DNA from: JAHBVL01 sp963712055
GTDB taxonomy: Bacteria > Chloroflexota > Chloroflexia > Thermomicrobiales > UBA6265
Reading direction: 5' to 3'
Length of the DNA: 64,000 nucleotides
Assembly: GCA_963712055.1 (NCBI GenBank)
Contig: CAVQGN010000010.1
Location: forward strand, 1-64,000
Shown: positions 56,878 through 64,000 of the stretch, piece by piece
Layout of the letters: the number at the start of each line of letters is the position of its first letter
Numbering within the stretch: position 1 is the stretch's first letter
Notes under the pieces: generated by a model
What the model saw: only the letters and a program-made list of their open reading frames with translations
Told to the model about the DNA's origin: nothing
The model's database searches: none
Position numbers and translations under genes: made by a program

Positions 56878-57849
56878 TTAGGAAACAGCTGAATCGATCT
56901 TCAGGTGAGTGGTCATTGTTTTGACCAGTCCCTGAATGTGCCCAAAGGACGCCTTCAGTTGTTGCGGGGTTGCGCCATAGCAGAGGAGATAGTCTGGCGC
57001 GGCTGGAGCGTCGAGACCGAGTAGATGCCCCATCACCATCGCCACCGTTTCCGCTTCGAACTCTTTTTGTTCCTTCGGCCAGTCGGCAGCATCCTGGTCG
57101 GCATGAAAGAGGGCATGCCCCCATTCATGCAGCAGAATCAGAACCTGGTTGTGCGAGTCCTTGCCCTCTTCGAGCACGATCTGATGCGAAGAGCGAGAGT
57201 AGTACCCTTCCGCTCCGCGAATGTGAGGAACGAACCGGATCGAAACACCAGAATCCTCAACCGCTGCAATCAATCGCGAAAGCAGTTCTGGATAGGTGTC
57301 TGCCAGTGGTGGACGAGCCGTTGGAAGCGGATTCGTGTCAGCGTCGATGAGATCTTTGTCCGAAAAGACATAACCCGTCTTGAACGAGAGCACGACCAGG
57401 TCTTCATCGGTAGACGACTCCTTCTCCACCTTGCGTATGACCGGGCACCAGATATGCGCCGCCTTGGCGTTCTTGCGTACCTGCCGGCCGAGTTCTTGCC
57501 AGCGACGGTACCCCGCCACAGCGAGAGCATCTGGTTTCTGCATCATGATCAGGATCGAATTGGCGATCGAATAGTGATGAAAGCGCGAATAGAACCGCAC
57601 CAGCTCGTAGTAGCTCTCCGTGTGTCCCTGTTGTAACTGTTCTGAGAGCCGCTCCAGGGCGGTGTCAATGCTTTGTTGTAAAGGTGCAGGAAGCAACGGT
57701 TCCGCTGCTATTGCCGGTGCGCGTGTCCATCGGGACGGTCGTTCAGCTCGTGTTTCTGAAATGATGGCCTCGTCACCATCGCCGCTGACCCGCGATTCGT
57801 AAGCCTCCTCCAGCCAGCCATCGATGAGATAGCTGTCGTCTCTGTCCAT
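56878..57849 (-). CDS. ArdC-like antirestriction protein with zincin metallopeptidase domain
   Basis: 323 residues. The N-terminal ArdC-type ssDNA-binding domain (YYELVRFYSRFHHYSIANSI, then YRRWQELGRQVRKNAKAAHI) is followed by a gluzincin-like protease domain with HEWGH in ILLHEWGHALFHADQD and a downstream Glu (FEAETVAMVMGHLLGL). ArdC proteins are carried by conjugative plasmids and protect entering single-stranded DNA from restriction. ATG 57849 is preceded by AGGAGA at eight bases. It is the upstream member of the minus-strand plasmid module with the primase and SSB-like genes. Confidence 0.85.
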   Translation of the reverse strand: MDRDDSYLIDGWLEEAYESRVSGDGDEAIISETRAERPSRWTRAPAIAAEPLLPAPLQQSIDTALERLSEQLQQGHTESYYELVRFYSRFHHYSIANSILIMMQKPDALAVAGYRRWQELGRQVRKNAKAAHIWCPVIRKVEKESSTDEDLVVLSFKTGYVFSDKDLIDADTNPLPTARPPLADTYPELLSRLIAAVEDSGVSIRFVPHIRGAEGYYSRSSHQIVLEEGKDSHNQVLILLHEWGHALFHADQDAADWPKEQKEFEAETVAMVMGHLLGLDAPAAPDYLLCYGATPQQLKASFGHIQGLVKTMTTHLKIDSAVS

Positions 57850-58124
57850 GACCTGTCTCTCCTGTTCGCCTGAAGCTTGTCGTTGAAAATGGCAACGACG
57901 ACCCAGAGACGAACAGAAGTGATCCCAGATGCCGGTTTTGGGCTTGAGAAGGAGTCCTAACTTCTATTGTGCGGAGTTGCGGTGCATTGAGGCAAGAGAC
58001 AAGCGTGATCTGAACTCGACGCCAAACAAGGCTAGACGCTGGAATCACCAGGCGGGGTAGGGGGTTTGACCGAATCTGAGTAGAACTCAGGACATCGCTC
58101 TATGGAGGTTATCTCATGAAAGAA

Positions 58125-58146
58125 GGGCGCCCAAAACAGGGCGCCC
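58125..58146 (-). terminator. Hairpin terminator after the 58163-58708 gene
   Basis: On the minus strand GGGCGCCC, a six-base loop (TGTTTT), GGGCGCCC and then TTCTTTC form an eight-bp GC-only stem with a T-rich tail. It lies just after the stop of the 58163-58708 gene and before the ArdC-like gene, so it probably separates their transcripts. Confidence 0.65.
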
Positions 58147-58162
58147 CATGGTTTTCCGCTAA

Positions 58163-58708
58163 CTACCCGACCGGACGAATCTCTTCTCCTGTGTCCGGAT
58201 CCTCAATCCCAAACGCATCCAGAACACTCAGCGAAACATCGTCCAACATTGCATAGACCGACTCCAGTTGTGCCAATCGGCGATCGACCTCGTCCTTGGA
58301 TCTGGCCGTGACCCGCACATACGCGTCGTAGACAAAGGTCAGGTGCTTGTCTTGGGGCAGCCGCTCATGCCCTAGCCGTGCATCCAGCACCATCTTGAAA
58401 CTCTCCGGCAGTTCACTTCGACATGCGCCGCAGGGCATTTCCTGGACATGCTGACGTTGTTGACCCAGATCGGCGCTGTTCCACAGTAGCGTGATCGCGA
58501 AAATGAGATCACGTTTGTTCACGGGCACCACGGTGAGATGTCTCCAGAACGCCGCATAGACGACTTCCAGCTCCGTCTGAACCACCTCCGGACTTGTCAT
58601 CGACTCCGCAGAAATGCTCCTGGCCAGAACCCTGGAGTTGGAATCTGGTTCTACTGTGGTCTCCACCGCCTTTGGGTTTTTACCAATTCGCGGAGAGTTA
58701 CTGGACAC
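58163..58708 (-). CDS. Hypothetical protein of the plasmid-type module
   Basis: 181 residues, no family recognised. A disordered Ser/Thr/Pro-rich N-terminus is followed by helical segments (LEVVYAAFWRHLTVVPVNKR, DLIFAITLLWNSADLGQQRQ), a lone CGAC motif, and SKDEVDRRLAQLESVYAMLD. It ends with an acidic tail (GIEDPDTGEEIRPVG). The CGAC pair alone does not make a metal site. It is immediately followed by a strong hairpin terminator. Codon and strand context group it with the ArdC-like and primase-like genes. Confidence 0.55.
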   Translation of the reverse strand: MSSNSPRIGKNPKAVETTVEPDSNSRVLARSISAESMTSPEVVQTELEVVYAAFWRHLTVVPVNKRDLIFAITLLWNSADLGQQRQHVQEMPCGACRSELPESFKMVLDARLGHERLPQDKHLTFVYDAYVRVTARSKDEVDRRLAQLESVYAMLDDVSLSVLDAFGIEDPDTGEEIRPVG

Positions 58709-58915
58709 ATGGCTTTGACCAGTTCAAGTAGATTTTGCTGCCCTCAACTCATCTCCAATAGGGAAAGGCTAGCTCGTCCTCTGCGGCAACCTCACCCAGT
58801 CTGGCAGAACTGCGGTCATTCCTTGCACCTGGAGCAGTTCGGGTGACGGTCAGTTCGCTCATGCGCCGGGGGGCGAACCGTCACCCACACGTTCGAATGC
58901 TGAGAGGCTCGATCA

Positions 58916-60424
58916 TCAGATTCCAGAGGTCCCCGCGGACCACACATCGTCGAGCGGCCACATGGGCCTGGGCAAACGAGAGTAGTTGAAACGGGAGAAG
59001 TCCATTGCTGTTAGTCCAGGCGTGTCGACTTCGAGAATTTCAGCTGCTATCGGAACGTAGGCGTTGCGAAAGTGGACCGCGGACTTCACGCCGATAATCT
59101 TCTTTTTGGAGGGATCGATTCCCTGAGACGTGAACACGGCGGTGTCGAATGGCTGGCGGCGGATGGTTGTCACCACGACCTCGACCTCGTCTCCATATCG
59201 ACCCTTGCATCCAAGCACCGCGGTCGGCCCCAGCGAATCTGGGACACCTTCCATCATCGGTCCCGCATGTATGTAGGTTCCGTCGCTCAGATGCCGAACG
59301 GTCGCCACGACAGGTATCGGAGCGCCGTGCAGATCATCGGTCTTACCACCGAGGTCGACACTGATCTCAGAACCAATACCAGCTTCGAACGCTTCTTGGA
59401 CCGTTTCTGGATCGGCGATCAATGCGAATGCTGCGTTTTTGGCTCCGAGCTCGAGGAAACCCCGCAGGAGTTCCGTGCCATCGCCAGCGCCACCGCCGCC
59501 AGGATTGTCGCCATAGTCGGCCAGCACGATCGGACCATTGTCCTGCTCTATGGCGTGACGGACTGCCTCTTCCACGGTGAAGACAACTGGCCTGAACTCT
59601 TCGCGGCGCTCCCAGATTTCGTCAGCGATTTCTCGGGCGAGCGAGTCAGCCAGGTTCTGATCACCGTCGGTCACCACGGTGATCGTCATCCCTCCGTGAG
59701 GACAGTCCGCGTAGGGAAACGCGAAACACACGCCAGCTGTAAGCACACCAGGTCTGGTTTCGATTTCGTGCACGTGTTCCATGATCGATTTGGTCGGCTC
59801 GATTCTCGAAAACTGTTTTGGACCGTTCGGCATCATGGGTAACTTGACGTGACCCATCGTTGGCCTGACTTTTCCTCGAGCGGCGTCGACAACCAGCCGG
59901 AGACCCTCTGCTCCTCGCTCTGCCATGTCGATGTGAGGGTATTCGTCGTACGGAATCAGCGCGTCGGCGTACTCGATCATTTCTGGTCCAACGTTCGCAT
60001 GCAGATCAAGAACCGCGACAACCGGGATGTCTGGGCCGACAATCTGTCTCACGCGACGGAGGATAGCGCCGTCACCATCGTCCTCACCTTCGGCCACCAT
60101 AGCGCCATGGAGGTCGAGGCAGACAGCATCTGGCTTCTCTCGCGCAATGCCTTCCTCGATTTGGCCAGTGAGCAGCTCGAAAGCGGCTCTCGTCACAAGT
60201 CCGCCCGGCGTGGCACTGGCGACGACGATTGGTATGACCTCGACGTCACCGTCTTCTTCCGCGGCTTGCATCACACCGCCCGCCTCGGTGTTCGTTCCGC
60301 GCAATGTTTCGATTTCGTCGCCGACGTAATACCCGTGATCGGTAAAGTCGCGCACGTCCGTGGTGCGAGGAGAGAAATCGTTAGTCTCGTGCGAAAATCC
60401 AGCGAATGCCACTCGTGTGGTCAT
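58916..60424 (-). CDS. M81 family metallopeptidase (MlrC-type)
   Basis: 502 residues. The N-terminal motif GFSHETNDFSP, CLDLHGAMVAEGEDDGDG and AVLDLHANVGPEMIEYADAL provide the histidines and acids that bind zinc in the MlrC/M81 family. Further conserved segments are FAFPYADCPHGGMTITVVTD and YGDNPGGGGAGDGTELL. Named after an enzyme that helps degrade microcystin, the family mostly hydrolyses unknown amides or peptides. ATG 60424 follows AGGAGG at good spacing; 12 upstream codons are not needed. It is a single-gene unit with no obvious partner. Confidence 0.92.
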   Translation of the reverse strand: MTTRVAFAGFSHETNDFSPRTTDVRDFTDHGYYVGDEIETLRGTNTEAGGVMQAAEEDGDVEVIPIVVASATPGGLVTRAAFELLTGQIEEGIAREKPDAVCLDLHGAMVAEGEDDGDGAILRRVRQIVGPDIPVVAVLDLHANVGPEMIEYADALIPYDEYPHIDMAERGAEGLRLVVDAARGKVRPTMGHVKLPMMPNGPKQFSRIEPTKSIMEHVHEIETRPGVLTAGVCFAFPYADCPHGGMTITVVTDGDQNLADSLAREIADEIWERREEFRPVVFTVEEAVRHAIEQDNGPIVLADYGDNPGGGGAGDGTELLRGFLELGAKNAAFALIADPETVQEAFEAGIGSEISVDLGGKTDDLHGAPIPVVATVRHLSDGTYIHAGPMMEGVPDSLGPTAVLGCKGRYGDEVEVVVTTIRRQPFDTAVFTSQGIDPSKKKIIGVKSAVHFRNAYVPIAAEILEVDTPGLTAMDFSRFNYSRLPRPMWPLDDVWSAGTSGI

Positions 60425-60605
60425 TGAACCTCCTATTGACGCTGTGACTCTGGAACACACTGGTAGCCTGTCGAAGTCGCACCTGGAGAAACAGTTGAGC
60501 TGCCAGGAGTCGGCAACGGTCGAGACTCCATTTTCCCAGTTTACAGCTATGTGCTGTTAGTACTGCCAGAATCCAAAAACCCTTTGCAGCCACTGAGGTG
60601 ATGGG

Positions 60606-60791
60606 TTCCGCCTGCGCGAGGATCGGATCTGGCAGGGACTGTCGATCGCGGAACTCTCTCAGGTGTCGGGAGTAGGGGCGGCCAACATTGGCCGGATCGA
60701 ACGGGGCCGGCAGCAGCCCCAGGGGAGAACCCTGCGGAAGCTGGCAGATGTGCTCGAGGTGGAGGTGAGAACACTCCCGAACGTACCTTGA
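60606..60791 (+). pseudogene. XRE-type helix-turn-helix fragment
   Basis: An open stretch of 61 codons reading RLREDRIWQGLSIAELSQVS, then AANIGRIERGRQQPQGRTLR and KLADVLEVEVRTLPNVP, which is a complete XRE helix-turn-helix. It has no start codon in frame: a stop lies just before. ATG 60601 in a neighbouring frame would join with one indel to give MGFRLRED. It is either a small repressor with a sequence error or a remnant. It is followed by the second partition-like remnant about 450 bases on. Confidence 0.6.
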
Positions 60792-61048
60792 ACAGTCGCT
60801 TTCAACCGTTTATCTGAAAGAGGAGTGATGGCGGTGAGCAATTCCGGTTTTGCCCAGGCATAGTGACCAATCGCGTCGATCAGTCCATCGTTCGCGGTGA
60901 TTCTCCTTGCGGTTTATCAAGAGGACTTGATTCAAGCCCTTCAGGGAAAGGAACATCGTTCGAATTCATTGTGATGGGTATATGTCCTGATTGTTCGATC
61001 GACCGTGCGCCATCGCGAATCGAATCTACTCTTGAGACCGTCCAGAGA

Positions 61049-61161
61049 AATCACGACTGTTGACTTCCCCTTCAATTGATCAGTCCACCGGCCGGTATGA
61101 CCCTCATTGAATCTCAAGAGCGCTATTACTAATCATTGACTAACCCTCACGATCCGTGGGC
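61049..61161. repeat. Repeat shared with 18506-18632
   Basis: This 113-bp noncoding segment is similar to 18506-18632 along its length: it begins with ATCACGACT, contains CCGGCCGGTATGACC and ends with GACTAACCCTCAC followed by ATCCGTG. Like its partner it lies beside plasmid-type genes, here just past the remnant ParA. It could be a duplicated origin/iteron unit, a centromere or the end of an element. Confidence 0.55.
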
Positions 61162-61238
61162 GGAACTTCGACGCCAGCGAACGTTTCATGGGTGATCGGC
61201 AGCGGATCGACGTTCTCATCGAGGAGCGTTGGCAGACT

Positions 61239-61405
61239 CTATGGGTCAATTGTCCCGCTGGCAGAGCCTGCCCTCATCGTCAGTGCGGCTTGCGGATCAA
61301 GATCGACGATCAGAACCGGTATCTAAGCCGTTTCAGACCAACGCCGAGATTGAAGGTTGTGGTCGTCTTGCCAACACCACCTTTTTGAGTGACGATCGCC
61401 GTCAC
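61239..61405 (-). pseudogene. ParA N-terminal remnant
   Basis: From GTG 61405 the product reads VTAIVTQKGGVGKTTTTFNL, a deviant Walker A of ParA ATPases. After one frame break near 61320 the A' motif follows (LIVDLDPQAALTM). A stop at 61239-61241 ends it before Walker B, so about three quarters of the gene is missing. Its GTG overlaps the stop of the helix-turn-helix frame upstream (GTGA), the normal arrangement of a coupled partition operon. It is different in sequence from the complete ParA at 22850-23599, so it is a remnant of a second replicon or element, not a duplicate. Confidence 0.7.
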
Positions 61406-61608
61406 GATTGTGGCTCGCTGCTGGGTTGGCAGCGCATTGCCACGCGAAAGAAGACTGTCGACGCCGCTTTCCGGGATCGGTCAGTCTCGTCCGACCGGGA
61501 ACCGGCCAGTTTGCCAGAATTCAGATACCGCAAAACGAACTTACGATCGACCGCAAGACGCTCGGCAACCTCCCGATTGCTGTTCAGAATGACGAGTTTT
61601 AGATCGAA
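61402..61608 (-). pseudogene. Excisionase/MerR-type helix-turn-helix fragment
   Basis: The frame contains NSNREVAERLAVDRKFVLRY followed by LNSGKLAGSRSDE, the pattern of HTH_17/excisionase-type DNA-binding domains (an alpha-helical HTH then a wing). It opens after a stop at 61609-61611 and lacks an ATG or GTG, so its 5' end is missing or frameshifted. It ends with a TGA that overlaps the GTG of the ParA remnant. A small HTH regulator coupled to ParA is typical of plasmid or integrative-element maintenance loci. Confidence 0.5.
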
Positions 61609-61930
61609 TTAGGGACAGATGGGACCCGCTAGCAAGATTTGCGGAAAATTGTCAGACAGTTAAAGTAGACATAAGCGTGACGGAAGTGTTTGGCGCGTTG
61701 ACGGAGAAGGACGCTTTTTTCGAGCGTAACTGCTGAGCCGAGGAGGTGAAGTCAAAAAACGAGACAGCGCGCATTTTGGTTCTGAGCCTTGAACGGCTGC
61801 TCGAGGGTTGACGTCTTGTGACGTAATTTATGCTATCGTGAGATCGTCCGCCAAAGGAATAGGGAAGCTGTTTCAAGCCCGTTTGGGCTCCGATAATCTG
61901 CTGATATATGGCGGAAGAAGGAGGAACGCG
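61609..61930 (+). promoter_or_regulatory. Upstream region of the cupredoxin-like gene with a candidate promoter
   Basis: No gene is visible in this 320-base stretch. TTGACG at 61808-61813, a 17-bp spacer and TGCTAT at 61831-61836 form a weak sigma-70-like promoter about 95 bases before the cupredoxin-like start. A GGAGG ribosome site directly precedes that start. Confidence 0.4.
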
Positions 61931-62842
61931 ATGCGACGAATCATGACTCTTGGCGTTGCCTGGATGCTCTCAATGCTCCTGATCGCACCGGCGCTGGCCC
62001 AGGATGCCACTCCGACGAGTCAGGAGGGAGGGCTTTCCGCCGCTGATCTCGGCGTTGGCGAGATTGCCATTACCGTCTTCGGCAACGCGTTCGACGCGCC
62101 GGCAGAAGTGCCTGCTGGCCGCCATCTCGTCTCCGTAACGAATCGCCAAGCCGACTACGCCGGCGCCTCATTCCTGCAACCGCCAGCAGACTGGACGCTC
62201 GAGCAAACGCAGGAACAGATGACCCTCGCCAGTAGCGAAACGGCGGGTCCGGCAGAGCTGGTCTGGCTCTTCGCTATCCCGGTCGCAGGTGGTGCCGGCG
62301 CCAACCCTGGCGAGACAGCGCAGGCGATCGTCGACCTGACCCCTGGACGGTGGGTGATCTGGGGTGACGATCCGTCGTCGACACTCCCGCTTGTCGAAGT
62401 GATGGTCACCGGCGACATGCCAGCCGAGCTTCCCGAAATGCCAACGGATGTCACGATTACCGCCATCAGCACGGCAACCGGGTATGACTTTGCGATCGAT
62501 GGCACGGTGGTAGCAGGACCGCAGCTGGTCGCGTTTGTGAACAAGACCGACCAGCCACACTTCATCTCGAGTATGACGACACCTGGTCCGCTCGACGACG
62601 AGCTGTTCATGGCGTTGATGATGGCTGACGAGTCTGGAACTCCACCGGCAGACCTTGGCTTCGATCCCAATGAGATCGGACCAGGACCGGAAACCGTCGC
62701 AACGTCTGCTGGCGTGACGATCTGGCAGGTGATGGATTTCCCCGCCGGCTATGTCACCCTTGCCTGCTGGATCCCTGATATCAACAATGAAGGCATTCCG
62801 CATGCGATGGAAGGAATGATCGAGCACATCGAAGTTTCCTAG
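61931..62842 (+). CDS. Secreted cupredoxin-like protein
   Basis: 303 residues. A signal peptide (MLSMLLIAPALAQDATPTSQ region) is followed by two beta-rich halves of about 130 residues. The second half has the order of type 1 copper ligands: His in DQPHFISSMTTPGP, Cys in VTLACWIPDINNEGIPHAM and then His and Met in PHAMEGMIEHIEV, although the Cys-to-His spacing is wider than in plastocyanin. The first half lacks these residues. ATG 61931 has GGAGG seven bases upstream. Upstream frame extension to 61808 is not needed. It ends before a strong hairpin. Confidence 0.7.
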   Translation: MRRIMTLGVAWMLSMLLIAPALAQDATPTSQEGGLSAADLGVGEIAITVFGNAFDAPAEVPAGRHLVSVTNRQADYAGASFLQPPADWTLEQTQEQMTLASSETAGPAELVWLFAIPVAGGAGANPGETAQAIVDLTPGRWVIWGDDPSSTLPLVEVMVTGDMPAELPEMPTDVTITAISTATGYDFAIDGTVVAGPQLVAFVNKTDQPHFISSMTTPGPLDDELFMALMMADESGTPPADLGFDPNEIGPGPETVATSAGVTIWQVMDFPAGYVTLACWIPDINNEGIPHAMEGMIEHIEVS

Positions 62843-62869
62843 GCAGCGGATCGACTTGACCGAATCGGC

Positions 62870-62896
62870 ACTGAGCGGGATCATGTCCCGCTCAGT
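62870..62896. terminator. Hairpin terminator between convergent genes
   Basis: A perfect 11-bp inverted repeat (ACTGAGCGGGA and its complement) with a 5-base loop lies 27 bases after the cupredoxin-like stop and ahead of the convergent hydantoinase gene end. There is no long T-run, but the position suits a terminator. Confidence 0.6.
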
Positions 62897-63104
62897 CAGG
62901 TTCTCGCCGGGGAGGCAGCCTCGTTAGCGGATCATCTGCGAACGTCGGACTCGGTGGTAGGCGCTTGTGAGCAGGACGAGATAGCTCGTTTCCAGAAACC
63001 TGCGAGGGTAGGATGATCTTGATTGGATGTGTAGCTGGATAACAGCGTGGAGTCACGCACTCTGCGACCAATTCGTCCGTCAAGAACCCTCCCGGCGATT
63101 CTCC

Positions 63105-64000
63105 TCACAGCATTTGCGTGGGGCCGCACTCGACAAGCCTTCCCCGGCCAGAGAGATCAGCGGCCCGGCCATCCTCGAAAACAATCTCTCCCCGGCTGAC
63201 CGTGATCTCGGGCCACCCGGTGACCTCCCATCCCTCATACGGCGAGTAGTCTGACGCTGTCTCCGTATGCCCACTGTCGACGATCCGGGTTTCTGCCGGA
63301 TTCCAGACGACCATGTCTGCATCCGAACCAACCGCGATTGTCCCCTTCCTCGGAAACAGGCCGAACAAGCGAGCAGCGTTGGTGGACGTCACTTCGACGA
63401 AGCGGTGGAGTGATATCCGTTCTTTGACGACACCTTCCGAAAAGAGCATCGGGAGCAGCGTTTCGAGATCGGCAACCCCCTGGCGGAACGTCGCCACAGT
63501 CATCGACGGATCGAGCTTGGCGTCGAGATTCCAGGGGGCATGGTCGGTACAAAATGTCTGGATATCACCTGCCCAGATACCGTTCCACAGGGCGTCGGCG
63601 TCTGAGCGCTTACGAAGCGGAGGAGCTCCGATGTATTTGGCGCCATCCGCTTCCGCAAGTTTTTCGTCGGTCAGGTGGATATACAGCGGCCGCGTTTCGA
63701 CATAGACCGGGACTCCCCTCGCCCGGGCTCGATGACACGCCTCCAGTGCTGCCTGGCTCGAAAGATGGACGATATAGATCGGGGCATCAGCTGCCTCAGC
63801 GAAACCGATCGCTCGGGTAACCGCCACTTCCTCAGAGAAAACCGGGCGGCTCGCGCCGTACCACTCCGAGCCCGTCCGTCCTTGCTGGACGAGACGTTCG
63901 GTGAGGTGTCCGATGATGCACTCGTCCTCACAATGCACCATGCAGAGCATCCCGCGATCAGAAGCGTGCTGCATGACCTCCAGATACCTCCGGGATGTCG
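63105..64000 (-). CDS. Dihydropyrimidinase/D-hydantoinase-like amidohydrolase, C-terminal part
   Basis: The 5' part lies outside the window; the frame is open to position 64000. About 298 residues are visible: MVHCEDECIIGHLTERL and IYIVHLSSQAALEACHRARA (metal histidines), YVETRPLYIHLTDEKL, AKYIGAPPLRKRSDADALWN and FCTDHAPWNLDAKLDPS (metal Asp), then a C-terminal beta domain with GTIAVGSDADMVVWNPAETR. These are typical of cyclic amidohydrolases such as hydantoinase, dihydropyrimidinase and allantoinase, which open cyclic diamides in the cytoplasm. It is convergent with the cupredoxin-like gene. The exact substrate cannot be fixed from this part. Confidence 0.85.
   Translation of the reverse strand, partial: TSRRYLEVMQHASDRGMLCMVHCEDECIIGHLTERLVQQGRTGSEWYGASRPVFSEEVAVTRAIGFAEAADAPIYIVHLSSQAALEACHRARARGVPVYVETRPLYIHLTDEKLAEADGAKYIGAPPLRKRSDADALWNGIWAGDIQTFCTDHAPWNLDAKLDPSMTVATFRQGVADLETLLPMLFSEGVVKERISLHRFVEVTSTNAARLFGLFPRKGTIAVGSDADMVVWNPAETRIVDSGHTETASDYSPYEGWEVTGWPEITVSRGEIVFEDGRAADLSGRGRLVECGPTQML

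Noticed and set aside
22850..61405. Treating the two ParA sequences as a tandem duplication
   Set aside because: Their Walker A and neighbouring residues differ (KGGTGKTT with SIAAG against KGGVGKTT with LGVG), and the upstream partners are unrelated.

Overview
The window looks like an accessory-rich stretch of a moderately high-GC bacterium. The best guess is Chloroflexota near the Thermomicrobia, because of the mix of peptide and sugar ABC operons with Tat-type binding proteins, split GcvP-like proteins, an MlrC-type M81 protein and PQQ/cupredoxin secreted proteins. This is a gene-content impression, not a placement. A striking property is that many genes are broken by apparent single-base indels, and the breaks are clustered (about 0.1-2.9, 11.6-15.1, 19.5-22.8, 25.3-26.2, 33.4-36.4 and 51.9-55.1 kb). 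Other stretches, notably 26.2-33.4 and 38.5-51.1 kb, are clean. Either local consensus errors or real decay could explain this.

Layout. 0-5 kb: tail of an ABC exporter, a small exported protein, a broken DUF2252 gene, a two-TM potassium-channel-like protein, a dienelactone-hydrolase-like enzyme and a tRNA-Gly(UCC) whose 3' half alone is intact. 5.3-18.2 kb: a carbohydrate locus, mostly on the minus strand (sugar isomerase/epimerase, DUF6807, Gfo/Idh/MocA oxidoreductase, sugar-binding protein, two permeases, GH-D-like glycosidase, SDR, SMP-30 lactonase, aldonolactone-oxidase-like flavoprotein), with a divergent AraC regulator. Two hairpins flank the binding-protein gene. 18.3-23.6 kb: a plasmid-type maintenance block with iteron-like repeats, a replication-relaxation protein, a PIN toxin and its antitoxin, a winged-helix Rep-like protein, a ribbon-helix-helix protein and ParA, with CGTACG-type repeats that may be the centromere.

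23.9-38.3 kb: a defence island and the main novelty candidate. A very large DUF1998 helicase ending in a VSR/DUF559-like nuclease domain overlaps an SNF2 helicase (DrmD-like). This is followed by a large N6-adenine methylase (DrmMI/PglX-like), a small unknown gene and a NucS-like nuclease. It resembles DISARM class 1, but helicase, DUF1998 and nuclease functions sit in one polypeptide, and no separate drmA, drmB or drmC is visible.

38.5-50.1 kb: a tidy plus-strand catabolic operon behind a strong sigma-70-like promoter: peptide-type binding protein, two permeases, M20 amidohydrolase, two subunits resembling glycine decarboxylase P-protein but altered at family signatures, an AcoX/ATP-NAD-kinase-like protein, an enolase-superfamily enzyme and a class II deacetylase/acetylpolyamine amidohydrolase. 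No GcvH, GcvT or transporter ATPase is present. I infer import and breakdown of an acylated or amide-linked amine or amino acid.

50.2-64 kb: a Xer-type recombinase, a shattered secreted PQQ-propeller/cupredoxin gene, a second plasmid-type module (SSB-like, CHC2 zinc finger, PrimPol-like, ArdC-like antirestriction protein), an MlrC-type gene, an XRE fragment, remnants of a second partition locus next to a repeat shared with 18.5 kb, a secreted cupredoxin-like protein and the 3' part of a hydantoinase/dihydropyrimidinase gene running off the end.
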